Shown piece after piece: positions 47,924 to 57,483 of a DNA stretch of 64,000 bases. How positions within the stretch are numbered: position 1 is the stretch's first letter; every line of letters starts with the position of its first letter. This DNA comes from Chryseobacterium gleum (GTDB lineage: Bacteria > Bacteroidota > Bacteroidia > Flavobacteriales > Flavobacteriaceae), in the NCBI GenBank assembly GCA_945881885.1, contig CAMCVI010000004.1, positions 62,001-126,000 on the forward strand. Direction: 5' to 3'. The notes below the pieces were generated by a model. That model was given only the letters and a program-made list of their open reading frames with translations. It was not told the origin of the DNA and did not search any database. A program made the position numbers and the translations under genes.

Positions 47924-48609
47924 GCTTTCGTTTTTTCTCTAAATACTTTTTCCAAATTCTTACCTAAATCTGCAAGTTGCGAATCTTCTACAATTTTTCC
48001 TTTGTGAATTATGATAATTCTATCGCAAATAGCTTCCACTTCTTGCATTATATGTGTAGATAAAAAAACCGTTTTGTCTTTACCAATATTTTTAATTAAT
48101 TCTCTAATTTCCACCAATTGATTTGGATCTAAACCGGTTGTTGGTTCATCTAAAATCAAAACATCTGGATTATGAAGTAAAGCTGTAGCCAATCCTACAC
48201 GCTGACGAAATCCTTTAGAAAGTTCGCCAATTTTTTTATGACATTCCGGTGTTAAACCCGTCAATTCAATCACTTCTTGGATTTGAGTTTTGTCTGTTTT
48301 GTGCACATCAGCACTAAATTCTAAATATTCACGAACATATAAATCTAGATATAACGGATTGTGTTCTGGTAAATATCCAACAGATTGTTGCACACTTTTT
48401 TGAGCTGTAATAACATCGAAACCATTTACGGTTGCTTCACCTTCATCAGCTGTTAAATAGGTTGTCAATATTTTCATTAATGTTGATTTTCCGGCACCAT
48501 TTGGACCTAAAAAACCTACTATTTCCCCTTTTTTTACAGAAAAACTAACGTTGTCCAACGCTTTTTGAGTTCCGTATGTTTTGGTGATGTCTTTTACCTC
48601 TATTGACAT
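47920..48609 (-). CDS. gldA: Gliding motility-associated ABC transporter ATP-binding subunit GldA (start at MSIEVKD preferred)
   Basis: GFLGPNGAGKSTLMKILTTYLTADEGEATVNGFDV...SVGYLPEHNPLYLDLYVREYLEF; LSKGFRQRVGLATALLHNPDVLILDEPTTGLDPNQ. Confidence 0.88.
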   Translation of the reverse strand: MSIEVKDITKTYGTQKALDNVSFSVKKGEIVGFLGPNGAGKSTLMKILTTYLTADEGEATVNGFDVITAQKSVQQSVGYLPEHNPLYLDLYVREYLEFSADVHKTDKTQIQEVIELTGLTPECHKKIGELSKGFRQRVGLATALLHNPDVLILDEPTTGLDPNQLVEIRELIKNIGKDKTVFLSTHIMQEVEAICDRIIIIHKGKIVEDSQLADLGKNLEKVFREKTKA

Positions 48610-48698
48610 AATCTTCTTTTCAACAAAAATAATAAATAAAAGCAATACTTTAATAGATAAATTTAAGTTAATATAGTTTTTGTTGTTTAATTTTTACG

Positions 48699-48706
48699 TA
48701 AATTTG
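48699..48706 (+). promoter_or_regulatory. Bacteroidetes -7 promoter motif TAAATTTG
   Basis: TAnnTTTG match 21 nt upstream of ATG 48727. Confidence 0.55.
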
Positions 48707-48726
48707 TTCAACAAAATAAGATTATT

Positions 48727-49404
48727 ATGGCTGCACCAAAAAAAAAGATAGCAATTACCGAAGATGTAATTATTTCTGCATACACAGATTATAGTTTAAC
48801 GCATGGCAAAAAACCAAATTCAGTTTATGAATTTGCCAAACAAAATGGCATGACAGAATCTGATTTTTATCAATTTTTTACTTCTTTTGAATCGTTAGAA
48901 AAGCAATATTTTGTTGCTATGTTTGACTATACTTTAACTTTGTTAGAAAAAAACGAAGCCTATCAATCGTATGAAAGTGCGGACAAGTTATCCGCCTTTT
49001 ATTTCACTTTTTTTGAAATGGCAACTGCAAATAGAAGTTTTGTTATTTACTTGTTAGAACAAGATAAAAATCCAATGAAAAACTTAGGTAAAATGGGCAA
49101 ACTTCGTGAAGTGTATTTGGATTATGCCTTAACTATTTTAGAAAAACCAATTAAAATTGAACAAGAAACTGTAGTTAAAATCCAAGATAAATTCTTACAA
49201 GAAGCATCTTGGTTACAATTTTTATCTATTTTCAATTTTTGGATGAAAGACGAATCTAAAAATTTTGAAAAAACAGATATCTTCATTGAAAAATCAGTAA
49301 AAGCTAGTTTCGATTTGGCTTATAATATTCCAACACAAAGCATTATTGATTTTGGAAAATTTTTATGGAAAGAACAAATGAATGGTATGTTTTCTAAATC
49401 ATAA
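48727..49404 (+). CDS. TetR family transcriptional regulator
   Basis: N-terminal HTH-like segment (SVYEFAKQNGMTESDFYQFFTSFESLEKQYF) and helical C-terminal domain. Confidence 0.8.
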   Translation: MAAPKKKIAITEDVIISAYTDYSLTHGKKPNSVYEFAKQNGMTESDFYQFFTSFESLEKQYFVAMFDYTLTLLEKNEAYQSYESADKLSAFYFTFFEMATANRSFVIYLLEQDKNPMKNLGKMGKLREVYLDYALTILEKPIKIEQETVVKIQDKFLQEASWLQFLSIFNFWMKDESKNFEKTDIFIEKSVKASFDLAYNIPTQSIIDFGKFLWKEQMNGMFSKS

Positions 49405-49419
49405 ACACAACAAAAAATA

Positions 49420-50727
49420 ATGAATAAAATAGATAGTATTCCAACGGGAAAGATGCAGCGCGTAACAAAATTAGTTACCACAGGGGTGAAAGTTGGAGGA
49501 AATTACCTAAAATATTACGGTGAAAAAGTAGTTAATCCTGCTTTAACTAAAGATAAATTACACGAAAGTAATGCCTCAGATATTTATGATGGATTAAAAG
49601 AATTAAAGGGAAGTGCGTTAAAAGTCGCACAAATGCTAAGCATGGAAAAAAACTTATTGCCGCAATCTTATGTAGATAAGTTTTCGTTGTCGCAATTTTC
49701 TGTTCCGCCTTTGTCAGCGCCTTTGGTTCGAAAAACGTTTAAAACTTATTTTAAAAAATATCCAGAAGAATTATTTGATACTTTTTCTCCAGATTCAATA
49801 AATGCAGCAAGCATTGGTCAAGTTCATAAAGCTACAAAAGACGGCAAAGATTTAGCTGTTAAAATTCAATATCCAGGCATACGAGAAAGTATCGGTTCGG
49901 ATATTGCAATAGTAAAACCAATTGCTGTTAGAATGTTTAATTTACAAGGAACTTCTGATGAATATTTTCAAGAAGTAGAGGAAAAATTAACTGAAGAAAC
50001 AGATTATAAATTAGAAATTTCGCAATCAATGAAGGTTATTGAAGATTGTGAGAAAATTGATAATTTATTATTTCCAAAATATTACCCTGAATATTCTTCG
50101 GACAAAATTATTACAATGGATTGGATGAACGGAATTCATTTATCTGAATTTTGTTCTAGTAACGCGTCTCAAGAACAGCGCAATAAAGTAGGGCAAACCT
50201 TATGGAATTTTTACATGTATCAAATTCATCAATTGAAAAAATTTCATGCTGATCCGCACCCAGGTAATTTTTTAGTAGATGAAAACGACAACCTAGTTGC
50301 GATTGATTTTGGCTGCATGAAAGAAATTCCGATTGATTTTTATGTACCTTATTTTGAAGTGTCTACAAAAGAATCTTTAAAAGACATGGACTATTTTACA
50401 AAAAAATTATACGAATTGGAAATACTTAAAAGCACAGATACACCTAAGGAACTTGATTTTTTTACAAATCTGTTTCATGATTTGCTAAGTGTTTTTACTC
50501 AGCCAATTCAAGCAGTAGTTTTTGATTTTGCACAACCTGAATTTCAAACTCAAATTGCGGTATTAAGTGAAAAATTTGCTAGCGACAAAACATTACGAAA
50601 AATGAATGGCAACAGAGGATCCAAACATTTCATTTACGTAAACCGAACATTTTTTGGTTTATACAGCCTAATGGCTGACATTAAAGCAAAAGTAATAGTC
50701 AACGATTTTGAAAAATATTTAAATTAA
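49420..50727 (+). CDS. ABC1/AarF (UbiB-like) atypical kinase
   Basis: LKGSALKVAQMLSME, NAASIGQVHKATKDGKDLAVKIQYPGI, HADPHPGNFLVDENDNLVAIDFGCMKEI. Confidence 0.95.
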   Translation: MNKIDSIPTGKMQRVTKLVTTGVKVGGNYLKYYGEKVVNPALTKDKLHESNASDIYDGLKELKGSALKVAQMLSMEKNLLPQSYVDKFSLSQFSVPPLSAPLVRKTFKTYFKKYPEELFDTFSPDSINAASIGQVHKATKDGKDLAVKIQYPGIRESIGSDIAIVKPIAVRMFNLQGTSDEYFQEVEEKLTEETDYKLEISQSMKVIEDCEKIDNLLFPKYYPEYSSDKIITMDWMNGIHLSEFCSSNASQEQRNKVGQTLWNFYMYQIHQLKKFHADPHPGNFLVDENDNLVAIDFGCMKEIPIDFYVPYFEVSTKESLKDMDYFTKKLYELEILKSTDTPKELDFFTNLFHDLLSVFTQPIQAVVFDFAQPEFQTQIAVLSEKFASDKTLRKMNGNRGSKHFIYVNRTFFGLYSLMADIKAKVIVNDFEKYLN

Positions 50728-50735
50728 AATTACAT

Positions 50736-51419
50736 ATGAAAAACTACTTAATAATTGGCGGAAGCAAAGGCGTTGGAGAACAAATTGTAAAAGAATTATC
50801 CGATAAAGGTAATTTTTGTCATGTTATTTCTCGTTCAGAACCTACTTATTCTTTCAATGGAAATTGGCACCAATTGGATGCCTTAACGGATGTTTTACCA
50901 ACTATTGAAGCCATTGATGGTTTGGTATATTGTTTAGGAAGTATCAATTTGAAACCATTTAATCGTTTGAGTTTAGAAGATTTTAATTCAGATTTAAATG
51001 TTAACTTTTTTGGTGCTTTAAAAGCGTTTCAACACTATTTGCCAACTTTAAAAAAATCAGAACAAGCAAGTGTGGTAATGTTTAGTACGGTTGCGGTGCA
51101 GTCAGGAATGCCATATCATGCAAGTATTGCTGCAGCAAAAGGAGCTGTTGAAGGTTTAGTAAAAAGTTTGGCGGCCGAATTTGCTCCTAAAATTAGAGTG
51201 AATGCTATAGCGCCTTCTTTAATTGATTCGCCATTGGCTGCAGGAATTTTACGATCAGATCAAATAAGAGAAAATATGATTACGAAACATCCTTTAAAGC
51301 GAATTTTAAATCCTGTTGATGTTTCTCAAACCGCTTGTTTTTTATTAACAGAAGCTTCGAATGGAATTACAGGACAAATTATAGTTCAAGATAATGGACT
51401 AGTAAGTTTAAGTTATTAA
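50736..51419 (+). CDS. SDR family oxidoreductase
   Basis: LIIGGSKGVGEQIVKEL; YHASIAAAKGAVEGLVKSLAAEFAPKIRVNAIAPSLIDSPL. Confidence 0.94.
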   Translation: MKNYLIIGGSKGVGEQIVKELSDKGNFCHVISRSEPTYSFNGNWHQLDALTDVLPTIEAIDGLVYCLGSINLKPFNRLSLEDFNSDLNVNFFGALKAFQHYLPTLKKSEQASVVMFSTVAVQSGMPYHASIAAAKGAVEGLVKSLAAEFAPKIRVNAIAPSLIDSPLAAGILRSDQIRENMITKHPLKRILNPVDVSQTACFLLTEASNGITGQIIVQDNGLVSLSY

Positions 51420-51500
51420 ATATTTTATATATTTGTAATAGCTTAAAAATCGCCGATAATTAGTATAACTTTTCAGTTATATTAAAATTATATAAATTAA

Positions 51501-51530
51501 TAAATCCCGATTTTTTCGGGATTTTTTATA
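51501..51530 (+). terminator. Rho-independent terminator
   Basis: taaatcccga ttttt tcgggatttttt. Confidence 0.8.
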
Positions 51531-51538
51531 CAAATAAA

Positions 51539-52624
51539 ATGGAAATCACAAAAGAACACCAACAATGGTTGGTAGATTTAAAATTAAATCATCCTCTAGT
51601 AATAGCCGGACCATGTAGTGCTGAGACCGAAGAGCAAGTTTTAAAAATTGCACATGAACTAAAAAATTCTGATGTTTCTATTTTTCGTGCTGGAATTTGG
51701 AAACCAAGAACGCGTCCGGGAGGATTTGAAGGTGTGGGTGAAATTGGTCTGAAATGGATGCAGAAAGCTAAAGCTGAAACAGGCCTGTTAATGGCAATCG
51801 AAGTTGCCAATGCCAATCATGTAAAATTGGCCTTACAATATGATATTGATGTGCTTTGGATTGGTGCGCGAACTACTGTAAATCCGTTTACGGTCCAAGA
51901 AATTGCAGATGCTTTACAAAACACCAATAAAATTGTGTTGATCAAAAACCCAGTGAATCCAGATTTGTCATTGTGGATTGGTGGACTAGAACGCTTACAT
52001 CAAGCGGGGATTAAAAATTTAGGTGTAATTCATAGAGGATTTTCAACCTATGAGAAAACGAAATTTAGAAACAATCCAGAATGGCAAATCGCGATTGATA
52101 TGCAAAATAGATTTCCTAATTTACCATTAATTTGTGATCCTTCTCATATTACAGGTAAAAGAGATATGATTCAGGAAGTGTCGCAACAAGCTTTAGATTT
52201 AAATTATGATGGGTTAATGATTGAAACACATTTTGATCCCGATAATGCATGGAGTGATGCTGCACAGCAAGTTACACCTGCCGCTTTGAAACAAATTTTC
52301 GTTGATTTAAAAATGAGAAAAGAAACCGATGAAAATGCAGAATGGAACAAGGCAATGGCTTTACAACGCGCTTATATTGATGAATTGGATACAAAATTGA
52401 TTGAAATTTTAGGAAAAAGAATGAAGCTAGCGGAGAAAATCGGACAACTTAAAAAAGAAAAAAACGTGGCCATTTTACAAAATAAACGTTGGAACGAAAT
52501 TTTAGGTAGAATGATTTTAGATGGAGAAAATAAAGGATTAAATGAGGATTTTATTTTGCGAATTTACAAAGCGATTCATCAAGAAAGTATTGCACATCAG
52601 GAAAAAATAATAAATAAGATTTAA
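51539..52624 (+). CDS. Bifunctional DAHP synthase / chorismate mutase
   Basis: LVIAGPCSAETEEQVL, IFRAGIWKPRTRPGGFEGVGEIGLKWM, LICDPSHITGKRD; C-terminal chorismate-mutase helices (YIDELDTKLIEILGKRMKLAEKIGQLKKEKNVAILQNKRWNEIL). Confidence 0.95.
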   Translation: MEITKEHQQWLVDLKLNHPLVIAGPCSAETEEQVLKIAHELKNSDVSIFRAGIWKPRTRPGGFEGVGEIGLKWMQKAKAETGLLMAIEVANANHVKLALQYDIDVLWIGARTTVNPFTVQEIADALQNTNKIVLIKNPVNPDLSLWIGGLERLHQAGIKNLGVIHRGFSTYEKTKFRNNPEWQIAIDMQNRFPNLPLICDPSHITGKRDMIQEVSQQALDLNYDGLMIETHFDPDNAWSDAAQQVTPAALKQIFVDLKMRKETDENAEWNKAMALQRAYIDELDTKLIEILGKRMKLAEKIGQLKKEKNVAILQNKRWNEILGRMILDGENKGLNEDFILRIYKAIHQESIAHQEKIINKI

Positions 52625-52660
52625 ATAAATTATCAATTATAGATTTTGAATAATAAAGAG

Positions 52661-52668
52661 TAAATTTG
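52661..52668 (+). promoter_or_regulatory. Bacteroidetes -7 promoter motif TAAATTTG
   Basis: TAnnTTTG match 24 nt upstream of ATG 52692. Confidence 0.5.
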
Positions 52669-52691
52669 TCATTCATCGTTTACAAATTAAC

Positions 52692-53669
52692 ATGACAGGA
52701 ACCGTTTATAAATCTACCGGAAGTTGGTATTACGTAAAATCTGAAGATAACCAATTTTACAATTGTCGTATCAAAGGTAAATTCCGTATCAAAGGCATTA
52801 AAAGCACCAATCCAATTGCAGTAGGTGATGTGGTAGATTTTGATTTAGACGAAACCGTTGATGAAGTAAACGGAATTATTACCCATATTCACGACAGAAA
52901 AAATTATATCGTTCGTAAATCGGTAAATTTATCTAAGCAGACACATATTATTGCCTCTAATATTGACATTGGTTTTCTAATTGTCACCATCAACAATCCA
53001 ATTACTACAACTAGTTTTATTGATAGATTTTTAGTTACTGCAAAAGCGTATGGCATTGAAGCAATTATAATTTTCAATAAAATTGACACCTTTGACGAGG
53101 CTACTTTAAACGAACAACTTTATTTACAACATATTTACACCCAAATTGGTTATACTTGTTTACGAGTTTCGGCAACAGATAATAAAGGCGTTGCTGAATT
53201 AATGGATATTATGAAAGGAAAAGTGTCTATGTTTTCTGGACATTCTGGTGTTGGAAAATCTACTTTAGTAAATGCCATTGAGCCTACATTAAAATTAAAA
53301 ACCAAAGAAATTTCTAATTCGCACGCCCAGGGGCAACATACTACCACTTTTGCTGAGATGTTTGATTTGTCAGACAATATACGAATTATTGACACACCAG
53401 GAATTAGAGGTTTTGGAATGGTAGACATGGAAAAACAAGAAGTTTCGGATTACTTTCCTGAACTTTTTGCTTTGAAAGAAGCGTGTAAATTCAACAATTG
53501 CTTACATAAAGAAGAGCCAAATTGTGCCGTAAAGAAAGCTTTAGACGAAGATAAAATTACTTGGAGTAGGTACCAAAGTTATCTGAAAATTTTAGAAGGC
53601 GATGATGAGCAATATCGAAATGACATTTACGGAGAAGACAGAATTGCCAGCGATGAAACGAGAAAATAA
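52692..53669 (+). CDS. rsgA: Ribosome small subunit-dependent GTPase RsgA
   Basis: Circularly permuted GTPase: FNKID, SGHSGVGKSTLVNAIEP, DTPGIRGFG; Cys/His zinc motif CKFNNCLHKEEPNC. Confidence 0.97.
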   Translation: MTGTVYKSTGSWYYVKSEDNQFYNCRIKGKFRIKGIKSTNPIAVGDVVDFDLDETVDEVNGIITHIHDRKNYIVRKSVNLSKQTHIIASNIDIGFLIVTINNPITTTSFIDRFLVTAKAYGIEAIIIFNKIDTFDEATLNEQLYLQHIYTQIGYTCLRVSATDNKGVAELMDIMKGKVSMFSGHSGVGKSTLVNAIEPTLKLKTKEISNSHAQGQHTTTFAEMFDLSDNIRIIDTPGIRGFGMVDMEKQEVSDYFPELFALKEACKFNNCLHKEEPNCAVKKALDEDKITWSRYQSYLKILEGDDEQYRNDIYGEDRIASDETRK

Positions 53670-53688
53670 TTCATAATTTACCATTATT

Positions 53689-54141
53689 TTGAAAGTAGTT
53701 ATACAAAGAGTTTCCGAAGCTTCCGTTACAATTAATCAAAATATTGTAGCTAAAATAAATAATGGTCTTTTGGTTTTAGTAGGTATTGAAGAAACAGATA
53801 CTTTTGAAGATAGTAATTGGTTGGTTTCTAAAATTGTATATCTTCGTATTTTCGAAGATGCAAATAAGGTGATGAACCTTTCAGTTAAAGATTGTGATGG
53901 CGAAATAATTGTTGTAAGTCAATTTACCCTTCATGCATTAACTAAAAAAGGAAACAGACCAAGTTATATAAAAGCCGCGAAACCAGAAATTGCCATTCCG
54001 ATGTATGAAAAATTTGTAGAACATTTGGAATTGGAATTAGGAAAAAAAATCCAAACAGGACAATTTGGAGCCGATATGAAAGTAGCATTAGTAAATGACG
54101 GACCCGTAACTATAATTATTGATAGTAAAAATAAAGAGTAG
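53689..54141 (+). CDS. dtd: D-aminoacyl-tRNA deacylase (TTG start)
   Basis: MKVVIQRVSEASVTI, VSQFTLHALTKKGNRPSYIKAA, TGQFGADMKVALVNDGPVTIIID. Confidence 0.97.
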   Translation: MKVVIQRVSEASVTINQNIVAKINNGLLVLVGIEETDTFEDSNWLVSKIVYLRIFEDANKVMNLSVKDCDGEIIVVSQFTLHALTKKGNRPSYIKAAKPEIAIPMYEKFVEHLELELGKKIQTGQFGADMKVALVNDGPVTIIIDSKNKE

Positions 54142-54142
54142 A

Positions 54143-54355
54143 ATGAAAAACTTCAATCTAAAAAGATTTCTCATCGAGGTACTAATTTACGCTGTAATTT
54201 TTGCTGTAATAATGTATTTTGCAGAATATAAAGATGTTCAAAAAGCTATAACAGCTGGTTTGTTTTATGGTTTTTCTATGTCGATTTTTAATTCATTTAT
54301 CCTACCAAAATTCCAAAAAAAGAAATATTATGAACATACAAAATGCTCAACTTGA
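54143..54355 (+). CDS. Small two-TM hypothetical membrane protein
   Basis: MKNFNLKRFLIEVLIYAVIFAVIMYFAEYKDVQKAITAGLFYGFSMSIFNSFIL; ATG just after the dtd stop and overlaps the mazG-like start. Confidence 0.65.
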   Translation: MKNFNLKRFLIEVLIYAVIFAVIMYFAEYKDVQKAITAGLFYGFSMSIFNSFILPKFQKKKYYEHTKCST

Positions 54356-54656
54356 CGTTGATAATTGGATAAAAAACCATGGCGTTCGTTATTTTAATGA
54401 ATTAACCAATATGGCTCAACTTACAGAAGAAGTTGGCGAAGTAGCACGAATTATAGCTAGAAGATACGGAGAACAATCTGAAAAAGAATCGGATAAAAAT
54501 AAAGATTTAGGGGAAGAATTAGCAGACGTAGTTTTTGTAGTTTTATGTTTAGCGAATCAAACCGGAATTAATTTGCAAGAAGCTTTTGATAAAAAACTCG
54601 ATTTGAAAACCAATAGAGACCACGACCGCCATCAAAATAATGAAAAACTTAAATAA
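54330..54656 (+). CDS. MazG-family nucleotide pyrophosphohydrolase (start MNIQNAQLD preferred)
   Basis: LTEEVGEVARIIARRYGEQSEKESDKNKDLGEELADVVFVVLCLANQTGI: MazG-type ExxE...ExxD motif. Confidence 0.93.
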   Translation: MNIQNAQLDVDNWIKNHGVRYFNELTNMAQLTEEVGEVARIIARRYGEQSEKESDKNKDLGEELADVVFVVLCLANQTGINLQEAFDKKLDLKTNRDHDRHQNNEKLK

Positions 54657-54658
54657 TT

Positions 54659-55897
54659 GTGAATTTCAAAATTCAAAAGTCTAAATTCAAAAGTCTAAAA
54701 TCTAAAATTGAGATTACGGGAAGTAAATCAGAAACCAACAGGTTGTTAGTTTTACAAGCTTTATATCCAAATTTAGTTTTAGAAAATATCTCTAATTCCG
54801 ATGATTCCGAAGTGATGATAAAAGCTCTGAATACCCAATACCCAAAAATAGACGTTCATCATGCTGGAACAGTAATGCGATTTTTAACCGCCTATTTTGC
54901 TATTCACGAAGGAAATGAAGTACAACTTACAGGATCTTCTAGGATGAAAGAAAGACCAATTCAGATTTTAGTTGAAGCTTTAACTCAGTTGGGAGCCGAA
55001 ATCACTTATGAAGAAAAAGATGGATTTCCACCATTAAAAATCAAAGGAAAAAAACTTACAAAAAACAAAGTTTCACTTCCAGCAAACGTCAGTAGTCAGT
55101 ATATTTCTGCATTATTATTAATCGCACCAAAATTAGAAAATGGTTTAGAATTAACTTTGGAAGGAGAAATAACATCGGTTTCTTATATCAAAATGACATT
55201 GGCTTTATTAAATAAAATTGGTGTAAAAACATCATTTATTGAAAATAAAATCACAATAAAACCACAATTCACAATTCACAATTCAGAATTCGCAATTGAA
55301 TCTGATTGGTCTTCAGCATCTTATTGGTATTCAATTATTGCCCTATCTGAAATGAGTTCGCAAATTACCTTATCAAGTTTTAAAGAAAATAGTTTGCAAG
55401 GTGATGCAGTTTTAGTAGAAATTTATAAAAATTTTGGAGTGGAAACCATTTTCAATGATAATAATTCAATAACAATTTCAAAAATCAATACTAAATTTCA
55501 AAAATCATTTAATTTCAATCTTCAATCGTCTCCCGATATTGCCCAAACTATTGCTGTAACTTGCTTTGGATTAGGAATCAGTTGTCATTTAACAGGTTTA
55601 CACACGTTGAAAATTAAAGAAACAGACCGACTTGAAGCTATAAAAATTGAATTAACCAAACTAGGGGCAACAATTTCTGTTACAAATAATTCATTAACAC
55701 TTGAAAAATCAGAAAATATAAAAACCAACGTAAAAATTACTACCTATCAAGACCACAGAATGGCTATGGCTTTTGCACCTTTGGCTTTAAAAGTGCCAAT
55801 AATTATTGAAAATGTTGAGGTGGTTTCAAAATCGTATCCAACTTTTTGGGAAGATTTTAAGCAATTTGGATTTGTATTAGAAGAAAATGAAATTTAA
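54659..55897 (+). CDS. aroA: 3-phosphoshikimate 1-carboxyvinyltransferase (GTG start)
   Basis: GSKSETNRLLVLQALYP, HHAGTVMRFLTAYFA, GSSRMKERPIQILVEAL, SSQYISALLL, LKIKETDRLEAIKIEL, TYQDHRMAMAFAPLAL. Confidence 0.95.
   Translation: MNFKIQKSKFKSLKSKIEITGSKSETNRLLVLQALYPNLVLENISNSDDSEVMIKALNTQYPKIDVHHAGTVMRFLTAYFAIHEGNEVQLTGSSRMKERPIQILVEALTQLGAEITYEEKDGFPPLKIKGKKLTKNKVSLPANVSSQYISALLLIAPKLENGLELTLEGEITSVSYIKMTLALLNKIGVKTSFIENKITIKPQFTIHNSEFAIESDWSSASYWYSIIALSEMSSQITLSSFKENSLQGDAVLVEIYKNFGVETIFNDNNSITISKINTKFQKSFNFNLQSSPDIAQTIAVTCFGLGISCHLTGLHTLKIKETDRLEAIKIELTKLGATISVTNNSLTLEKSENIKTNVKITTYQDHRMAMAFAPLALKVPIIIENVEVVSKSYPTFWEDFKQFGFVLEENEI
54663..54711. repeat. Heptad-phased repeat inside the annotated 5' end of aroA
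   Basis: AAAATTC AAAAGTC TAAATTC AAAAGTC TAAAATC TAAAATT; translates as KIQKSKFKSLKSKIE. Confidence 0.8.
55264..55298. repeat. Heptad-phased repeat inside aroA coding sequence
   Basis: CAATTCA CAATTCA CAATTCA GAATTCG CAATTGA; translates in frame as QFTIHNSEFAIE. Confidence 0.75.
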
Positions 55898-56665
55898 TTA
55901 AACATCATCTTCCAAGTACATTTTTCTTACACGTTTAAATAATTCACTGGAATATACAAAGTCGGTAACAGCAGCATTATCGGTTTTAAAAATTTCTTTA
56001 TTTGTGCCTTCCCATTCTAATATTCCGTTTTTAAGAAACACAATTTTTTCTCCAATTTCCATTACCGAATTCATATCGTGCGTGTTTATCACTGTTGTAA
56101 TATTATATTCTTTAGTAATTTCTTGAATTAAATTATCAATCACAATCGCTGTTTTTGGGTCTAAACCCGAATTTGGTTCGTCACAAAATAAATATTTAGG
56201 ATTGTTTACAATAGCTCTTGCAATGGCTACCCTTTTTTGCATTCCTCCAGATATTTCCGAAGGTTTTTTATGGTTGGCATTAACTAAATTTACTCTATCA
56301 ATTACAAAATTTACACGCTCTTTAATTTCAATTGGCGATTTATTAGTAAACATTTTTAAAGGAAAACCAACATTTTCTTCAACCGTCATGCTGTCAAACA
56401 AAGCCCCTCCCTGAAAAACCATGCCAATTTCTGTACGAAGATCTCGCTTTTCATCTTTATTTAATTCTTTATAGATTCGATTATCGAAAGAGATATCGCC
56501 ACTATCAATTTCATGAACGCCTAATAACGATTTTAAAAAAACCGTTTTTCCAGAACCACTTTGACCAATAATTAAACTGGTTTTTCCAGCTTCAAAGCTT
56601 GTGGAAATCCCTTTTAGAATCATTTGGTCGCCAAAACTTTTTTTAATGTTGTGTACTTTTATCAT
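55898..56665 (-). CDS. MlaF-like ABC transporter ATP-binding protein (start MIKVHNIKKSF preferred)
   Basis: LIIGQSGSGKTVFLKSLLG, GMVFQGGALFDSMTVEENVGFPL, SGGMQKRVAIARAIVNNPKYLFCDEPNSGLDP. Confidence 0.93.
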   Translation of the reverse strand: MIKVHNIKKSFGDQMILKGISTSFEAGKTSLIIGQSGSGKTVFLKSLLGVHEIDSGDISFDNRIYKELNKDEKRDLRTEIGMVFQGGALFDSMTVEENVGFPLKMFTNKSPIEIKERVNFVIDRVNLVNANHKKPSEISGGMQKRVAIARAIVNNPKYLFCDEPNSGLDPKTAIVIDNLIQEITKEYNITTVINTHDMNSVMEIGEKIVFLKNGILEWEGTNKEIFKTDNAAVTDFVYSSELFKRVRKMYLEDDV

Positions 56666-57411
56666 TTGCTTAAAAGTAATTGGGTTAAAATATAGTTCAT
56701 TAAAATAATTACAACAGAGGTCCAAACAAACGATACTGTACTGGCTTTTCCAACTTCTAAAGCACCGCCTTTCATATAAAAGCCGTGAAAGGAAGGAATT
56801 GTAGCTAATATAAATGCGAAAACTAAGGTTTTAATAAAAGCATAAACAATATGAAAAGGAATAAATTCTTGTTGAATACCTGTTATAAATTCTGAACTAG
56901 TGGTAAAATCGCCATACACACCTGCAATATACCCACCAAAAATACCCAAAAACATGGCAATTCCTATGATGAAAGGATACAATAATGCGGCAATCATTTT
57001 AGGGAAAACCAAATAATTTAGGGCATTTACACCCATTACTTCTAGAGCCTCAATTTGCTCAGTAACCCTCATAGAACCAATACTTGACGTAATAAAAGAC
57101 CCCATTTTACCAGCCATAATAATAGAAATAAAAGTAGGCGCAAACTCTAAAATTATCGATTGACGGGTAGCAAAACCAATTAAATATTTTGGAATTAAAG
57201 GATCTGTTAAATTTAATGCGGTTTGAATAGCTACAACACCGCCCACAAAAATCGAAATGAAACATACTATTCCCAAAGAATCAATAATTAAATCGTCAAT
57301 TTCTTTTAATATAAGTTGTTTCATAACAGACCATTTTACGGGACGATTAAACACCTCTTTCAGCATGATGAAATAACGACCAATTTGCGATAAATATCTT
57401 ATGAGCATCAT
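56662..57411 (-). CDS. MlaE-like ABC transporter permease
   Basis: MlaE/DUF140 features: EFAPTFISIIMAGKMGSFITSSIGSMRVTEQIEALEVMGVNALNYLVFPKMIAALL. Confidence 0.95.
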   Translation of the reverse strand: MMLIRYLSQIGRYFIMLKEVFNRPVKWSVMKQLILKEIDDLIIDSLGIVCFISIFVGGVVAIQTALNLTDPLIPKYLIGFATRQSIILEFAPTFISIIMAGKMGSFITSSIGSMRVTEQIEALEVMGVNALNYLVFPKMIAALLYPFIIGIAMFLGIFGGYIAGVYGDFTTSSEFITGIQQEFIPFHIVYAFIKTLVFAFILATIPSFHGFYMKGGALEVGKASTVSFVWTSVVIILMNYILTQLLLSK

Positions 57412-57483
57412 TTGTTGGGGTTCGATTTATAAATTATTTATTCAGTAAAAATACTATTTTTGTTTTGATTTTACTTTAAAAGT

